From assembly GCA_045577615.1 (NCBI GenBank), contig JAZNIT010000036.1, positions 1 to 64,000 on the forward strand: a stretch of 64,000 nucleotides of DNA, read 5' to 3'. This stretch comes from RGIG2206 sp045577615 (lineage in GTDB: Bacteria; Bacillota; Clostridia; Oscillospirales; Acutalibacteraceae). How positions within the stretch are numbered: position 1 is the stretch's first letter; each line of letters opens with the position of its first letter. Positions 49,491 through 58,186 of the stretch are shown one piece after another. A model generated the notes under the pieces. That model had not been told where the DNA came from and made no database searches. It worked only from the letters and a program-made list of their open reading frames with translations. The position numbers and the translations under genes are program-made.

Positions 49491-50705
49491 CTACTCGTAT
49501 TGTTTTCCAAGCTGGTCAAGAGGTATGCTAGCACCGTTACCGACAATAAGCATATCCGTGCCCGGCACAAAAGGTAAGTTTTCTTTAGCGCGAACTTCAG
49601 ATATTTTGATAAATCCACCTTCAATACCAGTTTTATAAGCATTATATCTTGACTCAATATCAGACCTTAACATTGCATCAACATTAAAATTAACATAGAT
49701 GCCTGATTCTTGGTCCTCTTTAGAAAACAATTTGTAGTCAATCTCTTGTTCATATACAGTCAGTGCGTTTTGCATCGTGTCGCTGTAAAATGCTCTGTTT
49801 TGTTGTTCTATGTTGGAGTATGTAGATTTTGTTAAATCATTAAGCTGAAAAGACTTAACCCCAAATGCGTTAGCTATATTACGTGAATTAAGTCCGCTTA
49901 ATTCAAAGAATTGGTTGTCAACAAGTTTAGTTGACAGTTGGGTAACCCTAAAATCCGACGGAATGGGGATAACCTTACCTGCGTTTTGAGTCCCACCGTA
50001 CAATGAAAACTTCTTTACTATTTTTGCACGGCGACCATCATCCAAATCACCCGCATATTCAACAATTATTGGATCTTGCAAGCCGCTTTTATAACGCTTG
50101 TTAACAACATTGGTTGAGTACTGCTCTTGTTGAACGATATTTCTAATATACTTTTTGATAGGTGTGCCCTTAATTCCGTCAAGAGTAAAATTCTTAAAAT
50201 GACACACTTCATCTTCTCTATATATCAACTCGCCTTTTTTACTGTCTAAATAACTATAATAGACAGCATTGTTTCCCAAAAGACCTGTATTATCAACAAA
50301 AATACTTACCTTGGTGCTATCGAGTAAATACAAGTTTGTGATTTTGCCTTTTGAAAACTCCTTAACCCAAAAAGCATCTCCATATTCCAATCGCTGAAAC
50401 TCTGTGGCAAACATAAAATCATGTGCTGTTGTGAAGGGGTTAGGCCGCATTTTAAGCAACCGGAACAGGTCGTGATTATGCATTACCTTGGCACCGTCAT
50501 CGCTTGTTTGCATAACTTTTAAAGGAAGTTTAGCTACTGCGTTACACCTTATTTGCATACAGGCGTAATATGTGGTCGCATTAAGGCTGCTTCCGATTTC
50601 CGCGATATCATCAACACCAAAAAACGCCGCTATTTCTTTAATGGTTGGGTTGGTTGATATTGTTTCGTGTTGTATTTGGTTTTTCTTACGGCTGAATATT
50701 CCCAT
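49491..50705 (-). CDS. Portal protein
   Basis: This 404-residue protein of the HK97-type portal family (PF04860) has ATTYYACMQIRCNAVAKLPLKV near 45-65, LLKMRPNP and GLNSRNIANAFGV. It forms the dodecameric ring for DNA entry. Preceded by the large terminase and followed by the protease. Confidence 0.92.
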   Translation of the reverse strand: MGIFSRKKNQIQHETISTNPTIKEIAAFFGVDDIAEIGSSLNATTYYACMQIRCNAVAKLPLKVMQTSDDGAKVMHNHDLFRLLKMRPNPFTTAHDFMFATEFQRLEYGDAFWVKEFSKGKITNLYLLDSTKVSIFVDNTGLLGNNAVYYSYLDSKKGELIYREDEVCHFKNFTLDGIKGTPIKKYIRNIVQQEQYSTNVVNKRYKSGLQDPIIVEYAGDLDDGRRAKIVKKFSLYGGTQNAGKVIPIPSDFRVTQLSTKLVDNQFFELSGLNSRNIANAFGVKSFQLNDLTKSTYSNIEQQNRAFYSDTMQNALTVYEQEIDYKLFSKEDQESGIYVNFNVDAMLRSDIESRYNAYKTGIEGGFIKISEVRAKENLPFVPGTDMLIVGNGASIPLDQLGKQYE

Positions 50706-50710
50706 TTTTC

Positions 50711-52405
50711 TTACTCCTCTTCAAGCCATTGGTCGCTTGATACTATGGTGAAATCGTGATAAAAAGCTAGTTTAAACGCACACAACAACGCATCTACTGG
50801 GTCTATGCGCTGTCTTGTGGCATCTTTGTCGATTTTTATGTACCCGTCATTTGTCTTAACTACAGCGTTAGCCATTGCAAAGTTCAAGACAGGGTTGCAC
50901 AGATAATACACATTGCCGCAGTACACTTGTTCGCGAAAGCCTGCTGCGCTTTCGTTCAAAGAACGGTATGATTGATACACTTCTTCCACATCATAACCTT
51001 CATTTGATAAATCCATCATCATTTTGCTGGCATTAGCAGGGTCAAAGCAAAGAGTTTCGATGCTTAAATTGTATTTCTTTACGAATTTCTTTACATATTT
51101 CCAAACTGCCTCTTGGTCAACAATCTCAGTTTCCGTGACTGTTAGATAACCGTTTCGCTCCCATGCATCATAAGGCGCGTGGTCTACACTTATGCGTTCT
51201 GCTAGCCGCTCACGGTTTGGTATAAAACTGTGTGAAAAAACAATATAACCTACTTCGCCCTCATTTGTTAGAAACGGAATAACAAAAGCCACGCTTGTAA
51301 GGTCGATCTTTGCAGACATATCAAAGCCAACATACACAGGTGCACCGGTTATATCAATCGGCAGTTGTTCAACTTCGCATTTTTTCCATTTAGACATATC
51401 CATATAACCGCGATCTCGCTGCTGTACCCACTCGTCTAGCATTTTTGTGCGAAATGCAGTCATTTTTTCAGGCTGAACCGAGGCGATTTTATATGCCTGT
51501 TCTATTTTTTCAACACCTTCAGGATACGACATACGCACAGGATTAGCTTTCATCCAGTTGCTGCGGTCATTTATGTCGTCACCTTTATCTATTTCAAAAA
51601 TATCAACATAATAACGGTCGTTCCATACATCTACATCAGGGTTTAATATATTTGTACAGTACTTATATTCTTGCTGATAACACGGGCAATTGAGGTCTTT
51701 TCCTGCTGTTGTTATAATCATCAATAATGATTGTTTTGTATTGGAACCCAGACCCAAATCATAAAACTCGGTAGTCGGATGCTGATGATATTCATCCAAT
51801 ATCAGTATTGCGGGGTTCGTTCCATCTCCACTACGTCCGTCTTCCTTGCTTAACGGTTTTAAAAATGAGCCAGTCTTTATGTGAACAATAGCAGAGTTGG
51901 TTATTTTGAATTTTGCCCGAAGCGGTGAGCCTTTTAGTAAGTTTTTACACTCATCAAAAATAATTTTAGATTGGTCACGTTTTGTGCCGGCACAATACCC
52001 TTCATATATCTCACCGTTTGCGGTAGCTTCAACAGCTAATTCATAAAGAGCGCATCCAGCTTCCTCTTGGCTTTTTGCATTTTTTCTGGCAACCTCTTTA
52101 AACGATTGTACAAACCGTTTGCGACCTGTACTTTTGCAACGCCAACCATAAATTTGACACAAGAAAAACTTTTGAGATGTGGTAAGGTTAATAAATTGAC
52201 CGGCAAGGGCACCTTTGCTGTGTTTGAGCATAGAAAACCATTTAACGATTTTTTGTGCTTGTTCTTCATCCCAGTAATAGCCCCAATCTTTTCTTTCAAG
52301 GTCGTTTAAAAACCGCTCACAAGCCCATTTGTGTTTTATGCAACTCGGTATTTTGTTGCTGATGCAGCCTTCGGCATATTTAATCAGCTCTTGCTTTATA
52401 GTCAT
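50711..52405 (-). CDS. Terminase large subunit
   Basis: This 564-residue protein of the Terminase_1 type has an ATPase with an unusual Walker A RKNAKS (107-112), Walker B LILDE (201-205) and a C-terminal RNase H-like nuclease with GFDMSAKIDLTS and a late DPVDALLCA. It cuts and translocates phage DNA. The adjoining P27 small subunit and HNH gene suggest cos packaging. Confidence 0.93.
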   Translation of the reverse strand: MTIKQELIKYAEGCISNKIPSCIKHKWACERFLNDLERKDWGYYWDEEQAQKIVKWFSMLKHSKGALAGQFINLTTSQKFFLCQIYGWRCKSTGRKRFVQSFKEVARKNAKSQEEAGCALYELAVEATANGEIYEGYCAGTKRDQSKIIFDECKNLLKGSPLRAKFKITNSAIVHIKTGSFLKPLSKEDGRSGDGTNPAILILDEYHQHPTTEFYDLGLGSNTKQSLLMIITTAGKDLNCPCYQQEYKYCTNILNPDVDVWNDRYYVDIFEIDKGDDINDRSNWMKANPVRMSYPEGVEKIEQAYKIASVQPEKMTAFRTKMLDEWVQQRDRGYMDMSKWKKCEVEQLPIDITGAPVYVGFDMSAKIDLTSVAFVIPFLTNEGEVGYIVFSHSFIPNRERLAERISVDHAPYDAWERNGYLTVTETEIVDQEAVWKYVKKFVKKYNLSIETLCFDPANASKMMMDLSNEGYDVEEVYQSYRSLNESAAGFREQVYCGNVYYLCNPVLNFAMANAVVKTNDGYIKIDKDATRQRIDPVDALLCAFKLAFYHDFTIVSSDQWLEEE

Positions 52406-52423
52406 TCATCTATCTTAACTCTT

Positions 52424-52909
52424 TCATATGTCGCCAAATTCATCGGTTATATTTTGGTTTGCTTTGTTTATCTTCATAGTTCCGGCTTTGAGGCGACTGT
52501 CAATTGTCAGTCCTAACTTATTGGCATATTTGAGCATCATATCAGTATATTTTTGTATTTGTGCTGTGACGCTTTCAAACTGTCCATTTACCACATATTC
52601 GCCCGATTGTGTTTTCTTTAGTGGTGAAATGTGTTTCGACTTTTTGACAAGTTCCCTGTACATTCCATAAGCATTGCAGTACACTCCCAAGTTGTTCAGG
52701 TCCAAATCACCTACTATTTTTGCTTCAATAAGCAGACCAGACAATCTTCTATACTCATCTTTTGCAACTTTACCCAACACCCACGTTGGTATGTTTTTAA
52801 GGGCATCGTGTCCAACATCTGTTAAGGTCTCTGCCTGCTCTATGTTCTGTTGTTGAGCAACAGTTAAGTTGCCTTTTTGTTCATTTAACGGCTTGCGCGG
52901 TCTTCCCAC
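52424..52909 (-). CDS. Terminase small subunit (P27 family)
   Basis: This 161-residue protein has a basic N-terminus GRPRKPLNEQKGNLT, typical for P27 (PF05119), then a helical body with VAKDEYRRLSGLL. It recognises the packaging site. Lies 18 bp before the large subunit. Confidence 0.88.
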   Translation of the reverse strand: MGRPRKPLNEQKGNLTVAQQQNIEQAETLTDVGHDALKNIPTWVLGKVAKDEYRRLSGLLIEAKIVGDLDLNNLGVYCNAYGMYRELVKKSKHISPLKKTQSGEYVVNGQFESVTAQIQKYTDMMLKYANKLGLTIDSRLKAGTMKINKANQNITDEFGDI

Positions 52910-52926
52910 ATAAACACCTCCAATGT

Positions 52927-53397
52927 TTATTTAGAATTTTGCGAAAGATGTATTGGAAGCGCGGTTTGGGGGAGTTCAAACAAAACTTTTTGATAGTCCC
53001 CCCCTCTTTTCAAAAACTCTTCGTAGAAGAGTGTTTTGAAATTTTCCAACATTTTCACGGTAGCAGTAAAATCCTCTTTAAGCATCTTGTGCACAAGTCT
53101 ATGGTTTTGTTCGGTTAAATAAATTAGGTTTTTTTGCGTTTTTCTTAACGAAAAATAATCTTTTAACGGATAAATGTGATGAACTGTAAAACCATACGAT
53201 ATTTCGTGTTTATAATAAAATGCAAATATATCTAATCCAAAGCAACTGCGAATGCATAGTTCACGTGCTATGCGCCATTCATCAGTAAGATAGTAATCAT
53301 CTGTTTGCTTTTCTTTGTAGCGCCGTGTAGATGTACAGTTGCATTTGCTTCCGACAGTCATTCGCTTGCCACATTTGGCACATCGCTTATATATCAT
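52927..53397 (-). CDS. HNH endonuclease
   Basis: This 156-residue protein has an N-terminal zinc-knuckle (CAKCGKRMTVGSKCNC) and the HNH motif VHHIYPL...NLIYL...NHRLVH. Such genes beside terminase genes support cos cleavage in HK97-like phages. ATG 53397 follows GAGGTG by 5 nt; two residues longer readings are possible. Confidence 0.88.
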   Translation of the reverse strand: MIYKRCAKCGKRMTVGSKCNCTSTRRYKEKQTDDYYLTDEWRIARELCIRSCFGLDIFAFYYKHEISYGFTVHHIYPLKDYFSLRKTQKNLIYLTEQNHRLVHKMLKEDFTATVKMLENFKTLFYEEFLKRGGDYQKVLFELPQTALPIHLSQNSK

Positions 53398-53412
53398 CGT
53401 CACACCTCTATT

Positions 53413-53594
53413 ACAAAAGCACCTTGCGACAAAATAGCAAGGCGCTTTTGTAAAAAACAGAAGGAGTGTTTATGAATTGTCAACTGCGCCCGACTCCGCC
53501 GGCCTCGGTCTATGGGGCGCACCTTCCTTGAGGCTCATCCCATCAACCTCACGATAACACAATAACATAAAATTATAGGACATTGTAGGACATG
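53413..53594. other. Noncoding stretch upstream of HNH/terminase, probable cos region
   Basis: A 15-bp hairpin with one mismatch (53413-53427 with 53437-53451) is followed by a GC-rich block at about 53480-53545 (CCCGACTCCGCCGGCC and GGGGCGCACC), unlike the AT-rich surroundings. It lies directly before the packaging genes, where cos-type phages carry the cohesive-end site. Only tiny frames of about 20 codons exist on either strand. Confidence 0.5.
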
Positions 53595-54008
53595 TTATGT
53601 GGACAAATCTATTTCGTGAAGCGCGCGACCATGCAGTCGCAGGGTTTGTTTTTGACTATATCCTATCCTGTCGGCTATTATATCCCAGTTGCTGACACAT
53701 TCAATGTATCTTATTGTTATAATGTCCTGATGTGTTTTGTTTGACAATCGGGAAACGGCGCCTTTTATTCTGCAGTCTAGCTCGCTAAGTTCTTTTATGT
53801 TGCAAATCATTTCTAGTTCTATAGCTCCGATGCGTTCGCGTGTTGCTTCCATCTCGGCAATAATTGTGTCTTTTGCGCCTACTTTTATTGATGAAGATAG
53901 GTTGTTAGCAACAGAACGCCATCGCGCCAGCTGACGATTAAGGCTATCCACCCGATCGGCGATGTTCTTATAATCTTTGAGTATGATTTTCTTTTCTTCA
54001 ACGGTCAT
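53595..54008 (-). CDS. Sigma-70 region 4-like late regulator (ArpU/DUF1492-like)
   Basis: This 137-residue protein has a helical N-terminus (coiled coil, about 1-85) and a C-terminal HTH resembling sigma region 4: DIITIRYIECVSNWDIIADRIGYSQKQTLRLHGRAL, read in parts. Such regulators precede the packaging genes and switch on late transcription. ATG 54008 follows GAGGTG; the longer reading overlaps the small upstream gene. Confidence 0.7.
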   Translation of the reverse strand: MTVEEKKIILKDYKNIADRVDSLNRQLARWRSVANNLSSSIKVGAKDTIIAEMEATRERIGAIELEMICNIKELSELDCRIKGAVSRLSNKTHQDIITIRYIECVSNWDIIADRIGYSQKQTLRLHGRALHEIDLST

Positions 54009-54093
54009 CCATGTCACCTCTTTTGGCCGCAGCACATAATGACATAATTAACAGCGCGATAAACGCGCCTGCGCAAACACCTAACCAAAACAT
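53998..54093 (-). CDS. Tiny membrane peptide
   Basis: This 31-residue frame has GAAAGGGG 7 nt before the ATG, a single membrane helix (about 3-21: LGVCAGAFIALLIMSL) and a charged end. It overlaps the start of the late regulator by 11 bp, typical for compact phage operons. No homology was recognised. Confidence 0.5.
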   Translation of the reverse strand: MFWLGVCAGAFIALLIMSLCAAAKRGDMDDR

Positions 54094-54098
54094 AACAA

Positions 54099-54401
54099 TT
54101 ACCCCTTTCCTCTTTGTTGTGCAACATAGCGGCCATAGTGAATGGTGCCGCTTTTATTTACGAAATCCACAAGCTTCTTGGTTTCGCTTCCCATTTTGTG
54201 GTTAGCTTTTTTGTATGTATCCGTAGGCGCAAGGCTCGTGAATTGGCTAGCCGGGCGGTGCGATGCTATAAGTTGCGCCCTATCTGCCTCTTCGCTTGTG
54301 CGAAACACCCGGTGTGTTCGTAACGATTTGCGTTTGTTTTTGCACGCATCACACATACCTTTCGGGCCGCCGCGGTTTCTATTGCAAAATTTACACTTCA
54401 T
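54099..54401 (-). CDS. Phage zinc-knuckle protein of unknown function
   Basis: This 100-residue basic protein has an N-terminal CxxC...CxxC ribbon (CKFCNRN and CDACKNK in the first 22 residues) and a lysine-rich rest. Probably binds nucleic acid; no family assigned. Confidence 0.6.
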   Translation of the reverse strand: MKCKFCNRNRGGPKGMCDACKNKRKSLRTHRVFRTSEEADRAQLIASHRPASQFTSLAPTDTYKKANHKMGSETKKLVDFVNKSGTIHYGRYVAQQRGKG

Positions 54402-54412
54402 CGGTTTGCTCC

Positions 54413-54604
54413 TTATGGTGTTTTGTTAAACTGAGGCAAGTCAAGAACGTTCATAATCTCACAGATTTTGCCTATCTGTTCAAGGATATAACCGTCATTC
54501 TTGCCGTAAGCGGAATAGTGGCGCAGTGCGTTATATAATAGCTCGCGCTCCTCTGCATCCAAGCGCAGCTCAATCCCGTCGTCATTTTTTAGGCTATAAA
54601 GCAT
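54413..54604 (-). CDS. Small phage protein of unknown function
   Basis: This 63-residue acidic helical protein contains ERELLYNALRHYSAYG. ATG 54604 overlaps the previous gene end by 11 bp. No motif recognised. Confidence 0.5.
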   Translation of the reverse strand: MLYSLKNDDGIELRLDAEERELLYNALRHYSAYGKNDGYILEQIGKICEIMNVLDLPQFNKTP

Positions 54605-54953
54605 CGATGTCACCAACCTTTGTTTTTACCAAACCCGGAATGTCTGAATTATACGTTATTCCGTTTTTAGATTTATCTATAAGAAATTTTGCAAACTCTT
54701 TGTACGCTTCGGCTTTGATAATGTGATACATCTTACACATATCATCAAGTTGCATTTGCACTTTTTTCAATCGTTTGCTATCTGCGGTCAACCTCTCATT
54801 CTCTGCTTGTAGGCGGTTGATTAGGTGTTTAACTTCCACTAATGCTAATATTTCACCCTCACTTACTCGGCTTGCAAACTTATCTTTTAAAATTCGTTTA
54901 TGCAAAAGGTCTAAAACTCTTACAATCTCGTTATCGGTCATTTTATCGGGCAT
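54594..54953 (-). CDS. Coiled-coil phage early protein
   Basis: This 119-residue protein has MTDNEIVRVLDLLHKRI at its start and a leucine-zipper-like helix (about 45-75, LINRLQAENERLTADSKRL), as seen in many Clostridium phage early proteins of unknown role. Overlaps both neighbours. Confidence 0.6.
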   Translation of the reverse strand: MPDKMTDNEIVRVLDLLHKRILKDKFASRVSEGEILALVEVKHLINRLQAENERLTADSKRLKKVQMQLDDMCKMYHIIKAEAYKEFAKFLIDKSKNGITYNSDIPGLVKTKVGDIDAL

Positions 54954-55510
54954 TGTTTATCCGACCTTTCTTTAATTGCAGGAACAATGTGTGTAAAATA
55001 CACCTGTTCAATTTTCTTTGCACCTGTGGGATAGTCTTTTTCAATACATTCCCAAATATCATAATCTTCAACGATGTCTTCAAGATTGGTATATCTTAAT
55101 GCTTTCTCAATAGCATCGTGAACACCTCTTTCGTCTCTTTCTGAATAACAGGCATCCTTGATTTCATCCATATCCCAATTTTCTTCCTCGGTGAAGTATT
55201 CTGTGCATTCTTTAATAAGTTTTTGTATCTGTTCCCAAACAGCATCATTATCCACAATAGTCCGTGAAGATAATTTTTCAATCAAATATCCCTCACTAAA
55301 CCTTGCACACAATTTTAAGAATGGCTCTGTGTCAGGTGTTGGCACCCAACCATAACCATAATTTCCGCAATCAGATTCAATAAACATTGTGTAGTTTATA
55401 AGGTCAAGATTAAATCTCGCCCACAAACAAGTGCCATAATCCTCATCGCCTTTTTCTTGGCGGTATTCAAAAGTAATCATTTTAGGCTCTGTAACTTTAA
55501 CTGTTGCCAT
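54938..55510 (-). CDS. Phage protein of unknown function
   Basis: This 190-residue acidic protein is rich in aromatic residues and has no recognised domain. Part of the overlapping early gene string. Confidence 0.5.
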   Translation of the reverse strand: MATVKVTEPKMITFEYRQEKGDEDYGTCLWARFNLDLINYTMFIESDCGNYGYGWVPTPDTEPFLKLCARFSEGYLIEKLSSRTIVDNDAVWEQIQKLIKECTEYFTEEENWDMDEIKDACYSERDERGVHDAIEKALRYTNLEDIVEDYDIWECIEKDYPTGAKKIEQVYFTHIVPAIKERSDKQCPIK

Positions 55511-55946
55511 CTTTATTCAACTCCTTTAACTTTGTCTCTGCTTCCTCTTTGGTGAGAAATACGGTTTTGCCTATGTGCTTTTCATCACTTTCCTCATATT
55601 CTCTTTCAGACACTCCTTGAGGACAATTCTCGCACATAAACTCCCAATCTTGTTCTTTGGAATATTTTTGGTGCTTTCCTGCATATAGCAAATCAAGTTC
55701 TTTACAAACACCTATATCTGCAATCACTTTAGAACAATCTTCACATTCAATAGGAAACGGGAAATAAACCATTTTCTTTTCCTTTTTAGGCGGTACTATA
55801 ACACCATTTGCTAAAAGGTGGTCGGCTAATCGTCTTGCTTTACAATCTCTGCAACTTGTCAGTTCACAACTTCCACTTTCACACAAACAAGCCGTACCGC
55901 TAACGTGTGGTTTCAATAACTCTATCAGCCTATCTCTATCGGTCAT
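55497..55946 (-). CDS. Cysteine-rich phage protein
   Basis: This 149-residue protein begins MTDRDRLIELLK, then a run of cysteines (CLCESGSCELTSCRDCKARRLADHLLANGVIVPPKK, in parts) that matches short phage early proteins with zinc-binding look. A second CxxC pair (CEDCSK) and CENCPQG follow. The ATG was chosen for the GGTGG site 8 nt ahead. Confidence 0.6.
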   Translation of the reverse strand: MTDRDRLIELLKPHVSGTACLCESGSCELTSCRDCKARRLADHLLANGVIVPPKKEKKMVYFPFPIECEDCSKVIADIGVCKELDLLYAGKHQKYSKEQDWEFMCENCPQGVSEREYEESDEKHIGKTVFLTKEEAETKLKELNKDGNS

Positions 55947-56247
55947 TTTGGTCACCACCTAACTCAAAGCGAGGCACCGCTCTGAACGGCTCATCGCCCT
56001 CGCACACTATTCCGCAAGGAGCAATGCCAAGTATGACATAACCCTCTTTGCAATAAAGGTGGCTGCGTAAAACATAGGTGATTTTAAAAAGCATCGCTCT
56101 GCCTGTGTAGCCGCTCACAGCATACTCGTTGAGGGCGAGGTAATCGCCAACGTTGTATGGGCGGTCATCCTTGCGCACCTCAAATCTTTTGCTACCGTCT
56201 TTGGCTGCTTCGTAATATTCGGAAATTATTTTTACTGCATGTATCAT
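55936..56247 (-). CDS. DUF3850 (ASCH/PUA-like) protein
   Basis: This 103-residue protein has the DUF3850 layout: MIHAVKIISEYYEAAKDGSKRFEVRKDDRPYNVGDYL (read in overlapping pieces) and a final ITYVLRSHLYCKEGYVILGI. ASCH relatives bind RNA; the role in phage is unknown. Confidence 0.8.
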   Translation of the reverse strand: MIHAVKIISEYYEAAKDGSKRFEVRKDDRPYNVGDYLALNEYAVSGYTGRAMLFKITYVLRSHLYCKEGYVILGIAPCGIVCEGDEPFRAVPRFELGGDQNDR

Positions 56248-56561
56248 TGGTTATCTTCCTTTCCATTTTGGCGGCCATCAGACCACAGCCGCTCATAGTC
56301 ATAGTTGGTATAGTCAAGCACTATTCCTTTTTCTCGGCACATTTCATTTAGTGCACGGACGCAAGGCCGGCCGTATGAGTTATCCTCGCAATAGTCGCAC
56401 ATAGACCCATAACCACAAGCACCGTATCCGTGTCGGCCGTCTTGAAATTGTTCGTTGCTCCATTTTTGAAAAGCATTCTCCCACCTGCGCCGCTCTTTCT
56501 CTACAGGTCGGCTCTTTCGCAAAGCAACACTTTCGCCAAAGATTGTAAGTTGTTCACTCAT
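56244..56561 (-). CDS. Phage protein with conserved cysteines
   Basis: This 105-residue protein has MSEQLTIFGE at the start, a basic helix KERRRWENAFQKWSNEQF and four cysteines in YGACGYGSMCDYCEDN followed by GRPCVRAL. ATG 56561 follows AAGGGG by 9 nt. Likely metal binding. Confidence 0.55.
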   Translation of the reverse strand: MSEQLTIFGESVALRKSRPVEKERRRWENAFQKWSNEQFQDGRHGYGACGYGSMCDYCEDNSYGRPCVRALNEMCREKGIVLDYTNYDYERLWSDGRQNGKEDNQ

Positions 56562-56776
56562 CGTCGTGACCCCTTCCACTTAATAAGACCTATAATGCAG
56601 GTCACGAAATTAAACATATAAAGCAAAGCTTGCGCATAACTTTGAGTTGAGATATTAAACACAACCCAAAAAGCATTGGTGCAAATCCACACGTAAAAAC
56701 ACCACCGCTTGCCAAAGCTGTTGGCAAGGGTGCCCACTATGGATGCGGCGGTTATAAAATATGCTATGTTTCCCAT
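56558..56776 (-). CDS. PnuC-like short membrane protein
   Basis: This 72-residue protein has two to three membrane segments and resembles the half-size PnuC-like proteins of phages (GNIAYFITAASIVGTLANSFGKRWCFYVWICTNAFW, read in parts). Full-length PnuC imports nicotinamide riboside; half-size forms might assemble as multimers. Function is unproven. Overlaps the Rep gene end by 13 bp. Confidence 0.6.
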   Translation of the reverse strand: MGNIAYFITAASIVGTLANSFGKRWCFYVWICTNAFWVVFNISTQSYAQALLYMFNFVTCIIGLIKWKGSRR

Positions 56777-57639
56777 TCGTCAATTCTCCAATCCGGTAAT
56801 TCTTTGTTCTTATCGGCTTTATACATAACCACCGACAAATACCATTGCCCGTTATATGAGTTAAGCCGAGGGAAGCAACGGATAAAGCGATAGCCTTTAT
56901 ATTTGCGCTCCCAATGTTCGCGGTCGTCAATACGCTGCTTGCAAAGCCGCTCAACACCTCGCGCAGAGATTTGACCGTCTTTTGCTCTCTCGGTAGATTT
57001 AACCAAGTTTTTTGAACAACAAAAACGATGCGCGCCCATCGGGTCTTTAGACATATACCTTGCCGCCGATTCGGGACCGAACTTTTCAGGCTGAAACCTG
57101 TCGGCATTACAACGTACACCATCGGGCCACATATCCTCAAGAGTATCTCGCGAAATCCCGCCCGTCATAAATAGGTGGAAGTGCCAGTTGTCAGAGCCTT
57201 TATATCTACCCGATTTGTAGGTTTGTTTCTCTATTACGTAAATATATTTAAAAGGCTTGTTGAGCTGCTTATACTGATTTTGCAGTTCTTTATCGTCCGG
57301 GCGAGATGCCAACAAAGACAACGTCCGCTTTAATTCTGCATCGCGCTTGCGTTTAACACGGCGCAGATAATTAGTTATATCTTTGCGCGCTTCTTTTTCC
57401 GAGCGCGGCGCTTTGGCCTGCTCGTATGTAGGGTGCATCAGTATATCACCGGTATCGAAATTAGTGTTTACAAGACGAATCAGTTTCTTAATAGCCTGGT
57501 TACGATTATACCGCTCTTGCTCGGCGGTGGAGCGCTTATGCTTAGGCGGATGCATCGGCAATCGGTTTCCGTTGGCTATTACAGGATAATAATCCACCTC
57601 AAGTAGCTTGCCTGATATGGTTTTCTTTTCTCTTATCAT
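56764..57639 (-). CDS. HUH-type (rolling-circle-like) replication protein
   Basis: This 291-residue protein has a basic N-terminal region and an HUH motif H153-F154-H155 (NWHFHLF) followed 40 residues later by Y195-x-x-K198 (RYMSKDP). That order and spacing match single-tyrosine Rep endonucleases. Such proteins nick one strand at an origin. The ATG at 57639 overlaps the preceding stop (ATGA). An inverted repeat that could serve as origin lies 0.5 kb upstream. Confidence 0.7.
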   Translation of the reverse strand: MIREKKTISGKLLEVDYYPVIANGNRLPMHPPKHKRSTAEQERYNRNQAIKKLIRLVNTNFDTGDILMHPTYEQAKAPRSEKEARKDITNYLRRVKRKRDAELKRTLSLLASRPDDKELQNQYKQLNKPFKYIYVIEKQTYKSGRYKGSDNWHFHLFMTGGISRDTLEDMWPDGVRCNADRFQPEKFGPESAARYMSKDPMGAHRFCCSKNLVKSTERAKDGQISARGVERLCKQRIDDREHWERKYKGYRFIRCFPRLNSYNGQWYLSVVMYKADKNKELPDWRIDEWET

Positions 57640-58046
57640 TTTGCCACCGCCTTGCTCGACAGATAAGAAGTGCTGAGACCTTCGCAATAAGTCTCGTATT
57701 CGAAAACGGAATTATACAAGGCTGTTCTCATATATGCTTTTTTAAATTTTATCTCACGAACACAAGCCCGAAAGTTATCAATAACAAACGAAAGGTGCTC
57801 ACGGGTAAGCATTGAATACACCTGCTGCACCAAACCTATACCGAGCTTATCTTGACCGATTTGAATTTCTGCGCTCGAAGGTAAGTTGAACAACTCTGAA
57901 ATTATCAAGCACAGCTCACCCGCAAGTGCTTTGTCGGATTTATCAAATGTGTCATATTCCACTTGTGTTTTTACTGCCGTCAGTATCTGAGTAAGGCTCC
58001 CGACGGGACGGGACAGGGAATTCCCAACAAAATTAGGTGTTGACAT
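57636..58046 (-). CDS. Phage protein coupled to the HUH gene
   Basis: This 136-residue helical protein begins MSTPNFVGNSLSRPVGSL and contains CLIISELFNLPSSAEI and YETYCEGLS. No recognised domain; the ATGA overlap with the HUH gene suggests a role in replication. A longer in-frame reading would need a TTG without a site. Confidence 0.55.
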   Translation of the reverse strand: MSTPNFVGNSLSRPVGSLTQILTAVKTQVEYDTFDKSDKALAGELCLIISELFNLPSSAEIQIGQDKLGIGLVQQVYSMLTREHLSFVIDNFRACVREIKFKKAYMRTALYNSVFEYETYCEGLSTSYLSSKAVAK

Positions 58047-58096
58047 TCTTTTCACTCTTTCAATGGTTGATTTATTACTATGCAATACAAGGCCGC

Positions 58097-58175
58097 AAAC
58101 GGACAGGTTGTCCGTCCGTTTTTTTCAGTCCTTGCGCCGCTTGCCTTATATTCATATATAAATGGCGGCGCAAGG
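58097..58175. other. Two inverted repeats between the clamp and Rep genes, possible origin or regulatory site
   Basis: A rightward terminator-like hairpin (AAACGGAC 58097-58104, GTCCGTTT 58114-58121, T tail) is followed by an 11-bp GC-rich stem (CCTTGCGCCGC 58130-58140, GCGGCGCAAGG 58165-58175) around a 24-base AT-rich loop. No gene runs rightwards here, so a terminator is not needed. The GC stem with AT-rich loop resembles nicking or origin sites used by HUH proteins. Confidence 0.45.
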
Positions 58176-58186
58176 CACCGTTGTGC

